A stretch of DNA of 64,000 nucleotides, taken from positions 878,075 through 942,074 of the forward strand of contig NW_019775480.1 in the NCBI RefSeq assembly GCF_001039355.2, given 5' to 3'. This DNA comes from Lingula anatina (lineage: Eukaryota; Brachiopoda; Lingulata; Lingulida; Lingulidae). The notes under the pieces are model-generated. The model was not told the DNA's origin, made no database searches, and saw only the letters and a list, made by a program, of their open reading frames with translations. Every line of letters begins with the position of its first letter. Within the stretch, counting starts at the first letter, position 1. The translations under genes and the position numbers were made by a program. Below, piece by piece: positions 14,244 through 26,720 of this stretch.

Positions 14244-17200
14244 TCAACACCTAACTTCAGAAAACTCTATGTACTCTTTGAAATACTCAAGAATATATTC
14301 CTTTGTCAGTTGATATCGCTCTAAAGAATGCTGATGTTGGCCATATTTGTTTTGTGGATTGTTTTTGATGTAAGCCGTCATGATGGCTTCTCCTTCTGCG
14401 GTTAATTCCAGTCCGAAGCGGTCGTAGATTCTCTTCACGACATTCAAGGGGTCTGCGACAATATCACTATAGGCAATATCACAGAAGCGGTGTTCTTCTT
14501 CGGGATGCGACTTTCTGAATGCCATCATGTTGAACCCGCTGTGGAACAGTGGGATAGATACCATATTCTCACCGAGCTTTTTCAAGTCCAGGTTCACCGG
14601 ATCGTATCCAAGCCCTTTGAACGACTCCGCGATTGAGCAAAGAGAAGCAATGGCTTCGCAAGGGTCGCGGTAAGTGTGGATGAAGGTGGCGTCGGGATAC
14701 ACTTTCAAAATGGCGGCCAGATAGAGACTGTGGGTTGACTCTTTGAAAACTAGTTGCTTGTTAATGTCATCTGGAACATAAAAATTGATAATGGTTTTGT
14801 TGGCTGTGTACACTTTGAAGATTACAGCATATGTCAATGAGCAAAACCAAGCCAAAGCTTTACGATTTAACAATTTGTTTCGGTTTCCTGATGAAGTATA
14901 TGGGATATAAACGAAATATCGGAGCTCATATCATTTTCTGCACTTGCACTTGACTCGACTCGTTGTTAAATTTATCAATCTGTACACGTGTCTGGTACGA
15001 GAAGTACACCTCAACATAGAGGAACCCTCGCTTACTGTATGTCCGTCACACTTGAACCCGTCCCAGGAAGTGGAGCCTGGGCTCATATTTACACTTGATA
15101 ACAATTATGATGAACTTCAAAACGTATCAAACCATGCCAACCACTACTACCTCACTGAAACACAAACTTAAAGGGATAACAACACTTCGTTTTGGTGAAG
15201 AAATGTTTTTTCCTGGGCTAAAATACGATTTTCCATGCATACTTTTATGTATCAACGGTAAATAAATCCATTCCAACAGTCAAAGTTAGACCATGTTTTT
15301 TAAAGTTTGTTGTTTTTTTGTAATAATCTTTTATGACATTTTTTGTAATAACCTTTTAAAAGATTATTACGCAGGTAGCCATCTTTGAAGGTCCACGTGG
15401 TATGATGGCAAGCACAGATTCCAGAATAATTTTGATAACCGCTGTTTTGTTGGTAAAATGGAATCATACAGTACATCTATGAGTTGTTTACAATGTATTA
15501 ATTTATTGTGATATATGAATCTCATACGACCAGTTGTTATATATATCCCTTTTACCAACAGGCAGATATCTGAATCTATTGAAAACATACCCGAACCCCG
15601 GGAGAGGAGAATGAGCTGAATCTGCAATTTATGAAAACGGTACGCGTCTTCCTTTTCTTCCTCGGTCAGTGAATTGAGCCAGGCTAGATACTCTTCTGGG
15701 TGGTTGGTCAACAAAGTATTCGCCTTGAATATCCCACAATTGTCCATCAGACGGAAACACTCGTAGGGGTTGTCTGCCACGATATTATGCATGGCCTTGA
15801 CCTTTGGGACTGCCTCGTACATCTCGGCTGGAATAAAATTAATGTAGATATGCTTAAGGTTGAACGTAGAAAAAGTTGGTGTCCTCATTATTCTTTTTTA
15901 TCCATCTGTAAGTTGTACATGTGTTGTAACTAAGGCATGCATCACTACTAACGTTCTTTAACAAAAACAGGTGAATAAAATAAAATCGATATTTTGGGTA
16001 TTTTCAATGATAATTACAAGTCTGTGTTCGTCTAGATGTTCTCGCAAAAAAATGGAAACTAAATCCTATGCAATACACATTTGTCCTATTCATTAGTCAC
16101 TGAAATATAAACTGAAGCCAGCAACTTTAAAGTGGGGATATTTTGCCTACAACGTATCTTTTTATTTGACCCAACTTAAGAAATGACACATACTGGTAAT
16201 CTAGATAGGTCATATTTTGAGTGCCGACATTTGTCCGTCCAAAAGTGCCATTATTTTGAACCTCTGGACCCACCCCCTCTTGCCAACATATATATTATGA
16301 AACCTTACTTAAGGCTTTGCGTTCTGCCTCCACGCGGGGATCCTCCCTTGCTGTGGGTTTTTCTACCACCGGATGCATCGTCTCGTAGTACCTGGGGGAG
16401 GTATTGTTGGGATCCTGATACAGAAGATTCAGCAGGAAAGTCGTCCCAGTGCGGCATGGTCCGATGATGAAAATAGGTCTATTTATTGGACACTACGAAG
16501 ACAAAAGAAAATCTTCATGGTAATATTGTTCGTAAAATATTTAAGACATTGAATAAAGGACAACGTTCCGATTTGAGAGGAATGACAGTCCTAGGAATGT
16601 ACATTAAGTCGGGGTCTTATATTGTAAGTTCAAGTTACGGTTAGTCGGAGAATTGGGATTAGTGTATGGGACGAATGTCACCTGTACAAAGTAATGGGGA
16701 ACCGACTACGGTTCCTAGCGGACTACCATTCCTGTCACACCGACGCGGTAGGCTTACTGCCTCGGCCGACTTCTGTTTTCTTTCACAAAAAGCACTCTTA
16801 GGCTCTTGTTCTGTGTTTATATCGCCATCAAGTAATGATCTGAATCAAAAAGGGCAACAGTGCGGTTTTGAAAAAAAAACTGCTTTCATCAAAGTAGTAT
16901 TTATCTTATAGCAATGAAGAACAGCTTCTTGCGTATTTAACAGTTATATATATTTTATACTTTTTTTATATATTTTACTGTTGTATACATTTTACATTTA
17001 ACATTTCCTGCCCAATTAAATTGGTTGTGTCTTAAAATGAAAACCTTTATCTTACGCAAATATTGCTTTTTATCTCGCATGCAGGTTCCCTCTTTAGAGA
17101 AGATAGGAGGCCTGTGAGTAATCGATCAATATCCCATGCGATCAATATCCCATGAATTAAGTAGCCTAAAAGCTATACTGAAATACGCCCAAAGGTTACT

Positions 17201-17830
17201 GCCTGCATATTATTTGAAGCATGTCTTTTTTCAGGCTGGGTCGAACCGACATTCGGGTTAATACGAAAAAAGCTTGTTAAAGTAAAGCGTGTTCCCAGTA
17301 AAATTGGGCCGATCCAGAATATAGCCTACGACTTCATATAGGACCCTATGGGACGTCCTAAAGGACCGTTCTATGGGACAAATATGCCCTATGAGGCACT
17401 ACAGAATTTCGGGCCAATTTCCTATAGAGTCCTATTGGAAATTTATATCAGAGTATCTAGCATTTTCTTTGCATGGGAAAAGTTCCGAGTTTGACTGTTC
17501 ATATCTTAATGCCTCCTAATTCAATTACACGCTGCATTTGTCACCCAAGTTAAATACCTTAGATACGTCAACGAGAGGCAGTTTCCCGGCAATGGCCAGC
17601 CGGTTCTGGAGGACCTCTGTCCATCTAGTTTCGATGATCATTCGCCCCGCCATGGTCAAATCTTCGTCCTCGCGGTAACATTTCAGTAACGTGGCCCAGC
17701 CCTTGTACCACCATTTCCCGGTGAGGTTGTCGGACAGTAGGCGGCTACGGTCCTCGGGAGAGAGTGTGGCCAGCAGGCTTTCCTCTGTGAGAGGACATCC
17801 GCTCTTTGGGTCCATGTTTGTTAGATTCAT
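14244..17830 (-). CDS. Sulfotransferase family protein, tandem copy A
   Basis: Four minus-strand exons, in coding order 17830-17558, 16492-16309, 15827-15591 and 14770-14244, splice in phase 0, 1, 1 to a 406-residue protein. Exon 2 carries the PAPS 5'-phosphosulfate loop (FIIGPCRTGTTFLLNLL). Exon 4 carries the 3'-phosphate strand-helix region (FIHTYRDPCEAIASLCS). Exon 3 has MYEAVPKVKAMHNI. These fit the Sulfotransfer_3-type family, which moves a sulfuryl group from PAPS to an alcohol or amine; the substrate cannot be told. No signal peptide or membrane segment is seen, so it is probably cytosolic. The start is ATG 17830; a second ATG lies five codons on. An AG directly before this ATG (CTACAG) implies an upstream leader exon. 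Relative to copy B it has a two-codon in-frame deletion in exon 2. Confidence 0.85.
17280..17450. repeat. CCTATAGG-rich repeat, copy 1
   Basis: Many imperfect repeats of CCTATGGGAC / CCTATAGAGTCC words sit upstream of exon 1's donor, in intron 1 of sulfotransferase A. Related blocks occur at 23,460-23,650 (paralogous intron) and 50,800-51,000 (intron of exonuclease copy 5), so this is a dispersed element. Confidence 0.6.
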
Positions 17831-18028
17831 GCCTGTAGGTTACGAGCATTGATAAGGGGTGCATATGGACGAGTGAAAGATTACATTGCTGAATCACATC
17901 TTCTTACGCTCTCTGCTTAACAGTAACAGTATTTATCTTGAGTTTAAAAACGAAAGAAATATCGAATGTTTGTCTTCAACATTCTAAGACATTTACGCGG
18001 AAAGGCTAGATTATATGTATGACGTAAA

Positions 18029-18230
18029 TCAGCTTAAGATGATGTAATTTCCTCCTGAATCGCTGCGTCCATCGCGGTAGTTGTGACGCGGGTCATCTGC
18101 GAGACTTGTCTGATCGCGGTTGATGACGTAGCTGTTGCTGATATCGCTGGCACAGTTTACCGACATATTTACATGTAGGGCACTGCACGTATCAAGAATG
18201 AAAGGGGGGGGGGGCACGCTCCGTCGTTAT
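18029..18230 (-). promoter_or_regulatory. Conserved 5' region of sulfotransferase A (possible leader exon or promoter)
   Basis: A ~190-bp block ~200-400 bp upstream of coding exon 1 is clearly paralogous to 24,220-24,400 upstream of copy B. It includes a shared GGCACTG(C/T)ACGTAT core and CCTACATGTA on the sense strand. It is open in the same minus frame in both copies, so a 5' exon is possible, but no phase-consistent splice to exon 1 was proven. Sharing may simply reflect recent duplication. Confidence 0.35.
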
Positions 18231-18722
18231 CTTGATTTGACGAACCTTAAATACCACACCAAACCTCCGAGTCTCACAAAATTATAAATAAGAATAAGAA
18301 GAAAAAAGACCAAATCGGGCCATCACTTTTACAGAAATTTTATAATATAAACAGTTGCAGCATATGCCAGTCAAAGGAAAAAAACGCCAACTCTGCGATA
18401 AAGATGAGAAATATACATCTGTAACAAGTAGGGGTATCGACGCACAAATCTAGCGAATTTTCATACACGTTGAAGGTTTCATTTCACCTCGAAGAAGAAT
18501 GAAAACATATAAACTTTTCTCTTCTTTACTATAGAAATTATTATGAAAGTGAAAGTGCAAAAGTGCGACAGTATTATCAAATTTTAACATTTTGTCAAAA
18601 AAAGGAACAAACTGTTCTAATGTTACTATCTACGTGTCTGATTAGAGTGCTAGAACTATAGTTTTAAAATTGTTAAAACAATGTAATAATGCTAAAATGA
18701 AGTAGCATTATATTCGACCTTC

Positions 18723-21700
18723 TCAACATCGAACTTCAGAAAACTCTATGTATTCATTAAAATAATCAAGAATATATTCTTTTGTCAGTTGATATCTCTC
18801 CAAAGAATGGTGATGTCGGCCATATTTGTTCTGTGGATTGTCTTTGATGTAAGCCGCCATTATGGCTTCTCCTTCTGCGGTTAATTCCAACCCGAAGCGG
18901 TCGTAGATTCTCTTCACGACATTCAAGGGGTCTTTGACAATATCACTATAGGCAATATCACAGAAGCGGTGTTCTTCTTCTGGGTGTGACTTTCTGAATG
19001 CCATCATGTTCAACCCACTGTGGAACAGTGGAATAGCCACCATATTCTCCCCGATCTTTTTCAAGTCAAGGCTCGCTGGATCGTATGCAAGACCTTTGTA
19101 CGTCGCAGCCATCGAGCAGAGAGAAGCGATAGTTTCGCAGGGGTCGCGGTAGGTGTGGATGAAGGTGGCGTCCGGATACACTTTCAAAATGGCGTCCAGA
19201 TAGAGGCTGTGGGTTGACTCTTTAAAAACTAGTTGCTTGTTGGTGTCATCTGGAAAATAGATTATTATTTTTTCAAATTGATAATGGGATGGCTTTAATG
19301 GCTGTATACACTTTGAAGATTATATGCCAATGAGGAGTCAATGAGCAGAACCAAGCCAAAGAGTGTCGAAAGAAAAGATTTGTTTCGATTTCCTGAACAA
19401 ATCTATGGTATATAGACTAAATATCGGGCCTCATATCACTTTCTTTACGTGTACTTGATTGTCCAAATATCTCTACCAGGGGGTCTTGTGGAATATTTAT
19501 AAAACTGTGCACGTGTCTAGTATGAGGATTCGACCACAACACAGACGACCCCTTGCTTACTACCTGTCAAACCTCATCTACATTGTAGTACCAAGAATTC
19601 AGTCTCGACTATTTATCTATTACAATTGATAACAGTTGTTGTGAATTGCAAAAACGAATTACTTAAATAAAATCCGGAACTAATTCCACCACCCTATTAC
19701 TATCTAATTTTTATGTCCATCAAAATTTAACCTTTATGCTGACTTTGATAAATCTCTCCGCTGTTCAACTAAAAACATTGTTCTTTGGAAGTTTACTGAC
19801 TAAACTTTGGCTAATGAAATTACAGTTATTATTCACCCAATCAATGACCTAAGCTGCCATAATATTTGAATGGCACAAAGTATGAAGTTAAAAAACTGTT
19901 AAATCAGTAAAGGAATTGCCTAACCGGTTTATTTGAAAAGACAATGGCCAAAGTCAACACATAACTCAATTTGGAAAAAAATAATGAAAATTAAAGAATT
20001 TTGTGGTGAGGGGATACTGCAAAAGTGCTCAAAGACAAGTCGATAAACATCAGGCATATTTCTGAATCTATTGAAAACATACCCGAACCCCTCGCGAGGA
20101 GAATGAGTTGAATCTGCAATTTATGAAAACGGTAGGCGTCTTCTTTTTCTTCCTCACTCAGCGAGCTGAGCCAGGCCAGGTACTCTTCTGGGTTATTGGC
20201 CAAGAAAGTATTCGCCTTGAATATCCCGCAGTTGTCCATCAGACGGTAGCACTCGTAGGGGTTGTCTGCCACGATATTATGCATGACCTTGACCTTTGGG
20301 ACTGCCTCGTACATCTGGGCTGGAATAAAAATGTGCATGTTCTTAAAATGGAATGTAGACAAATTGATTGCTTATTCGTTTTTATCCATCTATGTATAGT
20401 TCATGTATTGTAACTGAGGTCACTGTGTCACCGCTAATGTGTTTTATTATTATTCTTTATTTCTTTCTTTTATGAACAGGTGAATAAATTAAAAACGATA
20501 TTTTGGATAGTAATTTCAGATCTGTGTTCGTTAAATTGTTATCGCAATTTTTCAGTAATAGACAAGTAAACAGTGATTAAATATGGAAATGTTGTTCACT
20601 GAAGAAGACATGTACTTTACTCTATATACATGTATGCTGTGCGCATCAAACCTTTATACAGCAATTTCCCTTTTTCACCAAGTCAAACTTAAGTCAATTG
20701 ATTTAGTCAGTAACGTGTGCATTCATTGGTCTTTAAATTAAATTACATATAGGCGAAAATGGAAGAAATATAGGATACAATATGTGCAATGTATTTTTTC
20801 TTTTCCTTAAGTGAATAAAATATACGCTGTACAGTCAGCAACTTTCAAAGTGGGAATCCTCCTGTAACAACGTGAACATTTAACCCTCTTTTTCGACCCA
20901 ACTTGAGAAAGGGCATGGAATCTATATAGGTTTTTTTTTACCAAAAGTGCCGTTTTTAAAAACCTCGAACCACCCCCCCTAACCCCTCGCCTTATACATG
21001 TACAATGAAACCGTACTTAAGGCTTTGCGTTCCGCCTCCACGCGGGGATCCTCCCTTTCTATCAGTATGGGTGTTTCTACCACCGGATGCATCGTCTCGT
21101 AGTACCTGGGGGAGGTATTGTTGGGATCCTGATACAGAAGATTCAGCAGGAAGGTCGTCCCGGTGCGGCATGGTCCGATGATGAAAATAGGTCTCTGTAT
21201 TGGACACTACGAAGACAAAAGAAAATTGTCATAGTAGGCCTAATATTGCTCGTAAAATATTTTAAATTTAGAACAAAAGACGACTGTATACTATGTACGG
21301 TCCTAACACAATACTGCCTCGACAGTATTCGTTTTCTTCCACGAAAGCACCCTAAGTTTCTTGTTCTGTGTTTATTTCACCATTATGAAATTATTCGACT
21401 CAGAAAAGGAAACTTTATAGTTTTGAAATAAACTACTTTTCTCAAAGCGATATTTATGTTATACCAATAAAGAACAGTATGAGTGCGACAGTCTACACGA
21501 AATGTTCCTGTCACAACAACCCCCCACCCCCTCCCAACCAGGGTAAATAAGCGGAAAGTCCGTGAATCAGAGAGTCTTCTCTCCGTTAGATTCATAGAGG
21601 TCAGGATCAGCGTGATGTAATTGTGTCAAACTTTAGGCCGAGGCCTATTTGTACACACAAATGGATCGGACCTGTATCTCAGGCCACTCTCTCTCGTATC

Positions 21701-24014
21701 GGTACACGCATATCTCATCGGTATATTATGTTTGGTTTGACGGCAATCTTTAAAGGTACATACGAACCGAGCAACGGTGGAGCGTGGATTCTCAGTAACA
21801 CATGTAAACCGTTTCTACTAGTTTCTTAAACGACTCAAATAAATTCGACATGCCAAGGGATAAACTAAATAGATCACTCGATCAGCCATAAAAGACCTTT
21901 AGACTGATCCTTTCTTTAAATTTTTGGTCGGAAATGTAACCTACTTTCGTGACCTTCTTTTCTGCCCCATTGACATACAGCATCATGGCCAGAAATGTGC
22001 AGCATTCACGCGATACGCGAGGGCGCTACAGTGGGGCTTCACGTGGCTCAACTAACCAATCAGAGCACAAGAATGGCATCGCACACAGACTCTGTGATAA
22101 GTGCGCAGCCCATTGTCAAGTAGTGTTAGTTCATGGTAACAAGCGTCTGATATGTGCAGAGAAGTTTATTATTATAATATATATCGTTCTTATTGTTACA
22201 TTATTAAATCTAACTCTGTATGTAAGTAGTAACTATACTGTACCAAGTCAGGTACTGATGATGTGCAGAGGTCATATATTCCAGAATAAGCCATTACCAC
22301 TGATTTATAACTTTTATTTTTGTTTAATATGTTATTCATGAAAGAGTTTATGAAATATTTTTTTAATTTGTTAAATCGTGATCTTATTCTTTTTGCATTC
22401 AAATAATTGAATACTGTGGGTAAAATTGGTCTTCCACTTCTTATTTGCATTTTTCCTTTACTAAAAGATTATTTTGGAACAGTTGCAGCATTAAAAATTT
22501 AAATAAATAGCAATCTGAAAGAAGAATTTTGCATAATTATTAAATGATGATAGGATTTTTGGATTAAGAGATTAGTTAAATACTGAGTAGTGATATTGTC
22601 AGTCAATTTATGTAGAATCTGATAATATGATTGAAAATACTGATTGAATTCTTGGCCTTGCACTGGGCAGTTTTACATTTATGCCAAGTGCTCTTTTTGG
22701 ACTCCATTGTACATTGCCATGAAAGTTTTTTATCAGACTCTGTATGGTACTGCTATCTGCTGGTGCTATCGGCAACGAATTAATTTGCCTTTGTTTCTGA
22801 GTGAATCTACCGTCTAAAATCACTATTACTGAAAATATTTGCTTTTTGCTGAGGGTACGCTAGGCAATATACGGCAAACTTCTTAGTACGTGTGTACAAC
22901 AGAATTTTTTTTAAAATCCTAGCGATATTTGGTCAGGAGTTGCTTGAAGCATAGCACAGCGTAGCTGTCTATCGGCATCAGGCCGGTAGTTTGTCAATTC
23001 TCTCGAATTACCCAAGAATCGCGAACCCATCATTTTCCTATGGTAATCTAGCAACTCATTCAAAATGTACGCATGCGCAGTGGGCTAGGCGTGACGTCGT
23101 GCAGTGCATTTCTGGGGATGAGAATGCTAGCAGAAAAATCTGTTGAAACATCATTTTTGGGTAAAACTAAACAATGCCTTTTGGTAATTCTCTTAGTTAT
23201 ACTACTTGAAACTATATGTTGGCATTTGGATGGTTTGTATGACAAAAAAATGACTTTGTATGGATCTTTAAAATAGATTTAACTTTTATCTAACGCAAAC
23301 ATTGCTTTTTTATCTCGCATGCAGCAGTAAGTGCCCTCGTTATGTCTGTAATCGTGAATTAAGTAGCCTTACAGCTATACTGAAATACGTTCACAGGTTA
23401 CTGCCTGCATATTATTTGACGTTTGTCTTTTCAGGCTAGGCCAAACCGACATTTAGGTTAATACGAAAAAAGCTTTTTAAAGTGAAGCGTGTTTCAAGTA
23501 AAATTTGGCTGATCCGAAATTTACCTATACGACAACATATTGGGGCCTATAGGGTGTCCTACAGGGCCGTCCTATAGGACTAATATGTCCTTTGAGACCC
23601 TATAGGTTTTCGGGCCAATTTCTTATAGAGTCCTATTGAAAATTTATGTAAGGGTGTCTAACATTTTTTATTTGCATTCTGAGTTAACTCTTCACATCTT
23701 AATGCCCCCTAATTCAATTACACGTTGCATTTGTCACTCGAGTTAAATACCTTAGATACGTCAACGAGAGGCAGTTTCCTAGCAATGGCCAGTCGGTTCT
23801 GGAGGACCTCTGTCCATCTAGTTTCGATGATCATTCGCCCCGCCATGGTCAAATCTTCGTCCTCGCGGTAACATTTCAGCAACGTGGCCCAGCCCTTGTA
23901 CCACCATTTCCCGGTGAGGTTGTCGGACAGCAGGCGGCTACGGTCCTCGGGGGAGAGTTTGGCCAACAGGCTTTCCTCTGTTAGAGGACAACCGCTCTTT
24001 GGGTCCATGTTCAT
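18723..24014 (-). CDS. Sulfotransferase family protein, tandem copy B
   Basis: Four minus-strand exons, in coding order 24014-23751, 21206-21017, 20319-20083 and 19249-18723, give 405 residues with the same phases as copy A. The PAPS loop is at about residues 99-112 (GPCRTGTTFLLNLL) and the 3'-phosphate region about 260-275 (FIHTYRDPCETIASLC). The start is ATG 24014 (MNMDPKSG), preceded by a CTCCAG acceptor-like site, so a leader exon is likely. Exon 2 can start at either of two in-frame acceptors 12 nt apart (CGTAG at 21207 side, ATACAG inside), adding or removing CPIQ. The first intron is ~1.5 kb longer than in copy A. It is most likely a cytosolic PAPS-dependent enzyme of unknown substrate, and the duplication probably allowed substrate divergence. 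Confidence 0.86.
21480..23270. other. Extra ~1.8-kb intronic sequence specific to sulfotransferase B
   Basis: Intron 1 of copy B is paralogous to copy A at both ends, but this middle part has no counterpart in A. It includes open minus-strand stretches (near 22,196-22,450 and 22,608-22,823) that I cannot assign, and a GC-rich block near 23,060-23,110 with GCATGCGCAG and TGACGTC words. It is probably inserted repetitive DNA, possibly a decayed retroelement, with no clear target duplication seen. Confidence 0.4.
23460..23650. repeat. CCTATAGG-rich repeat, copy 2
   Basis: This is the counterpart, in intron 1 of sulfotransferase B, of the 17,280-17,450 repeat. It shows the same order of CCTATAGG-like words and was therefore present before the gene duplication. 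Confidence 0.6.
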
Positions 24015-24659
24015 TTGGTTCAGGCCTGGAGGGCACGAGCATGGATAAGGGTGCGTATGGACGAGTGGAAGAATTTTGCTGAATCACATTCACCGCTTTT
24101 CACATAACAGTGGCAGTATTTACCGTGAGTTTAAAAGCAAAAAAAGGTCAAATGTTTGTCTTCAACATTCTAAAACATTTATATGGTATATCATGTGGTT
24201 AGATTATATGTATGCTCAGTTTAGATGGTGTAATTTTTTCCCGTCTGCTCCATTGTATTTCTGAATCGTTCCAGCTTTAAGACTCGTGTGATCGCTGTTG
24301 ATGACGTCGCTGATACCGATATCGCTGACACAGTTAACCGGCGGATCTACATGTAGGGCACTGTACGTATTGAGAAGTGGAGGTAGGGAGTGGGCACGCT
24401 CGGTCGTTATTTTGATTGCTTGGTGAAACTTAAATTCACTTATGTAAGCGACGAACCTTTTAACACCACACAAGACCTCCAAGACCCACAAAATTATAAA
24501 TAAAAATAAGAAAAAGCCATCACTTTTATAGTAATTTAATAAAATGACCACATGCAGCATATGACAGCCAAAGAAACAAAAATACCACCTATGCGATAAA
24601 AATGCGAAGTATACATCTGTTACAAATAGAGGCACGTCTGGTTAGAAAAATACTCGTTT

Positions 24660-24985
24660 CCCCCAGGTTTAAGGCTACAGTGTGCGACTTGTCAGCTACT
24701 GAGTCATGACAATCTGTAAGCTGGCAGTCTACATCTGGCGCACGCGCAGTCCGCTTATATGTAGAATAGTTCTCGAGAATAGACTATGACCTCAGCACGT
24801 GGACGTGAATTCCATATAAGGTTATCGGTTGATGATTTACGGTAAATACAAGTTATTTATTTCAAAAAATTAAATTAAAAAAAAAAAACACCCATATTTT
24901 GATTAAGCTGCACTTCAATGAGATGACGCCATCCTTGTTCTGAGAACTGATGAAATGTTAACAGGCCTTTACAATCTAGTGACTA
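24660..24985 (+). repeat. Exonuclease-array upstream module, copy a
   Basis: The shared order is a GAGTCATGAC word, a CGCACGCGCA word, TTCTCGAG, GCACGTGGACGTGA, TTCCATATAAGG, ACACCCATAT and AACAGGCCTTTA followed by AATCTAGTGACT. The same ordered words recur at 25,575, 26,440, about 34,310 and 54,470, always upstream of exonuclease genes. It is probably part of an ancestral 5' region, and a promoter role is inference. Confidence 0.6.
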
Positions 24986-24996
24986 CGGAAAAAAAA

Positions 24997-25110
24997 CTTG
25001 AAAATTTCCTCGGTCTTGAAAATTTCGTCGGAAAACGATTTTTCGCTGACGTAATTTTTTCACTTTGAAAATTTCGTCGAACTTGAAAATGAGCCTCTCG
25101 ACAAATTTTG
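24997..25110. repeat. TTGAAAATTTCGTCG minisatellite
   Basis: Four to five irregular copies of (C/T)TTGAAAATTTC(G/C)TCG in about 110 bp, with decayed units at both ends. It has no coding potential and its function is unknown. Confidence 0.6.
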
Positions 25111-25574
25111 AAAAGTTCGTCACCTAATATGACCACGTTGTCCAGCTCAAACATGAAGGTAATGCGTCAATTGATTCAAGACAATAATACGATCAGGATA
25201 TCATTGACGATAACACTCTCAATGGAAGATAAGAACAATAGTGCACCCCTGCGAGCGGCTACTTACAATATAGAAAATTCTGTTCGCGTAAGATCATCAG
25301 CGGGAGATCTTTTGCGATCCGAGCGACACGAAAAGGCAATGTTCATATCTTCATCGTGAGATCGTTCACGATGTAAGTAACAATAAAATGCATATTTTAT
25401 TCATATTAGTTCAAGGGACTTAGGAACCTCGTTCGCGGAAGATCGTCAGCGGGAGATCATTATTTTAAACCCTTCCCCAATTTGAATTTTTTAAATAATA
25501 TATATTTTTCATTTTATCTTTAATAACCCCCTTCCCCGCTCACGGCATTTGGAAAAGTTGAACTCCCTTAGTAC

Positions 25575-25800
25575 AGAAAGTTCTCGAGTATCGAGTTTGA
25601 ACATAGCACGCGGCCGTGACTTCCATATAAGGCTATTGGTTTATGACGTTCGGTGAATACAAGTTTATTTTCTAATAAGAACAATCAAAAGACACAAACA
25701 CCCATATCTTGATAAGGCTGCATTTCAATCAGATGACGATAACTTTGTTATGAGAACTGATGTAAAGATAACAGGCCTTTATAATCTAGTGACTTTGTCA
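25575..25800 (+). repeat. Exonuclease-array upstream module, copy b
   Basis: This is the second degenerate copy of the module: TTCTCGAG, AACATAGCACG, CCGTGACTTCCATATAAGG, CACCCATATCTTGAT and AACAGGCCTTTATAATC. It is closest to copy a. Confidence 0.6.
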
Positions 25801-26439
25801 TACCTTGATGGACAAGGAACGAACGTCTAGTGACAGTCAGCTGAGATTTCAGTGGCATTGATTTACATTATAAGGTGAGACACCTTCACAACTTTTATAT
25901 AGGCATTTCCTGGTATTAGTGGGGCTGAAATAAGATTTTAAATTGAATAAGCTACGATCAATCAGATGCGATACACTCTCGTTATGTCTTAAACAGTGCA
26001 TATACTACAGAAAGCGTGTCCTGCTATGATTTACGTATACACCTTAGAGTTCGGTATGTTAATATCGAGCTTTAATAAATACGTCCTTTTCGCTGGGTCT
26101 GGAAGTTAAGGAGCTCAAGTGTACATTCTTTAAATTTCTAGTCGAAATTTTGACTTATCTTTCCCTCAGTGTCTTAGGTGCAGACAAGTATAGTAATATC
26201 AGTGCAAATAATATTTTCCAGGATATAATGTAGCAAAATACTGCTGTATTAATTAAAGTTTACTATAAATAACTATGGCGGCATTTAATTAGGTTCAGTG
26301 GCGATGATTTGATATTTGTTATTCTTAATTGTTTCTGAGACGTATTAGTATTATTTAACTTTGACAGACTGCTCATTCAGATTTAATTTTACAAGAATGA
26401 TCATTGCGTTTAAAACAATGTTTCCCCCAACTGTTCGCC

Positions 26440-26720
26440 TACAGTGCGTGAACTGCGCATCTCACTGTCTGCTGAGTCATGACCCATTTGAGTTAAAAGA
26501 GACGCACGCGCAAACAGCTTATGGAAAGTACTCGAAAAAGGACTATGAACATAGCATGTGGACGTAAATTCCATATCAGCCTTTAAGTTGACTATTTTCG
26601 ATGAATGCCCGTTCCTTATTAATATAAGTAACCATAAAAGTATTCATGCCTTGATAAAACTGTACTTAAAGCAATTGACGACAACCTTGTTCAAGGAAGT
26701 AATCAATTGCAAGTCAAGTG
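26440..26720 (+). repeat. Exonuclease-array upstream module, copy c
   Basis: This is the third copy, nearest to exonuclease copy 1: CTGAGTCATGACCC, GACGCACGCGCA, AACATAGCATGTGGACGT, TTCCATAT. It ends ~360 bp before the start codon and is the best candidate promoter-proximal module of copy 1. Confidence 0.5.

Noticed and set aside
16309-16492. Frameshift in sulfotransferase A exon 2 from loss of the ATACAG acceptor
   Set aside because: The upstream CGTAG acceptor restores an open, in-phase exon, so the gene need not be broken.
20992-21207. 71-codon minus-strand frame over sulfotransferase B exon 2
   Set aside because: It is a shadow; the correct frame encodes the PAPS-loop sequence FIIGPCRTGTTF.
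22196-22823. Two minus-strand frames in the copy B-specific intron segment
   Set aside because: Possibly a decayed retroelement, but no family motif could be recognised, so no coding call was made.
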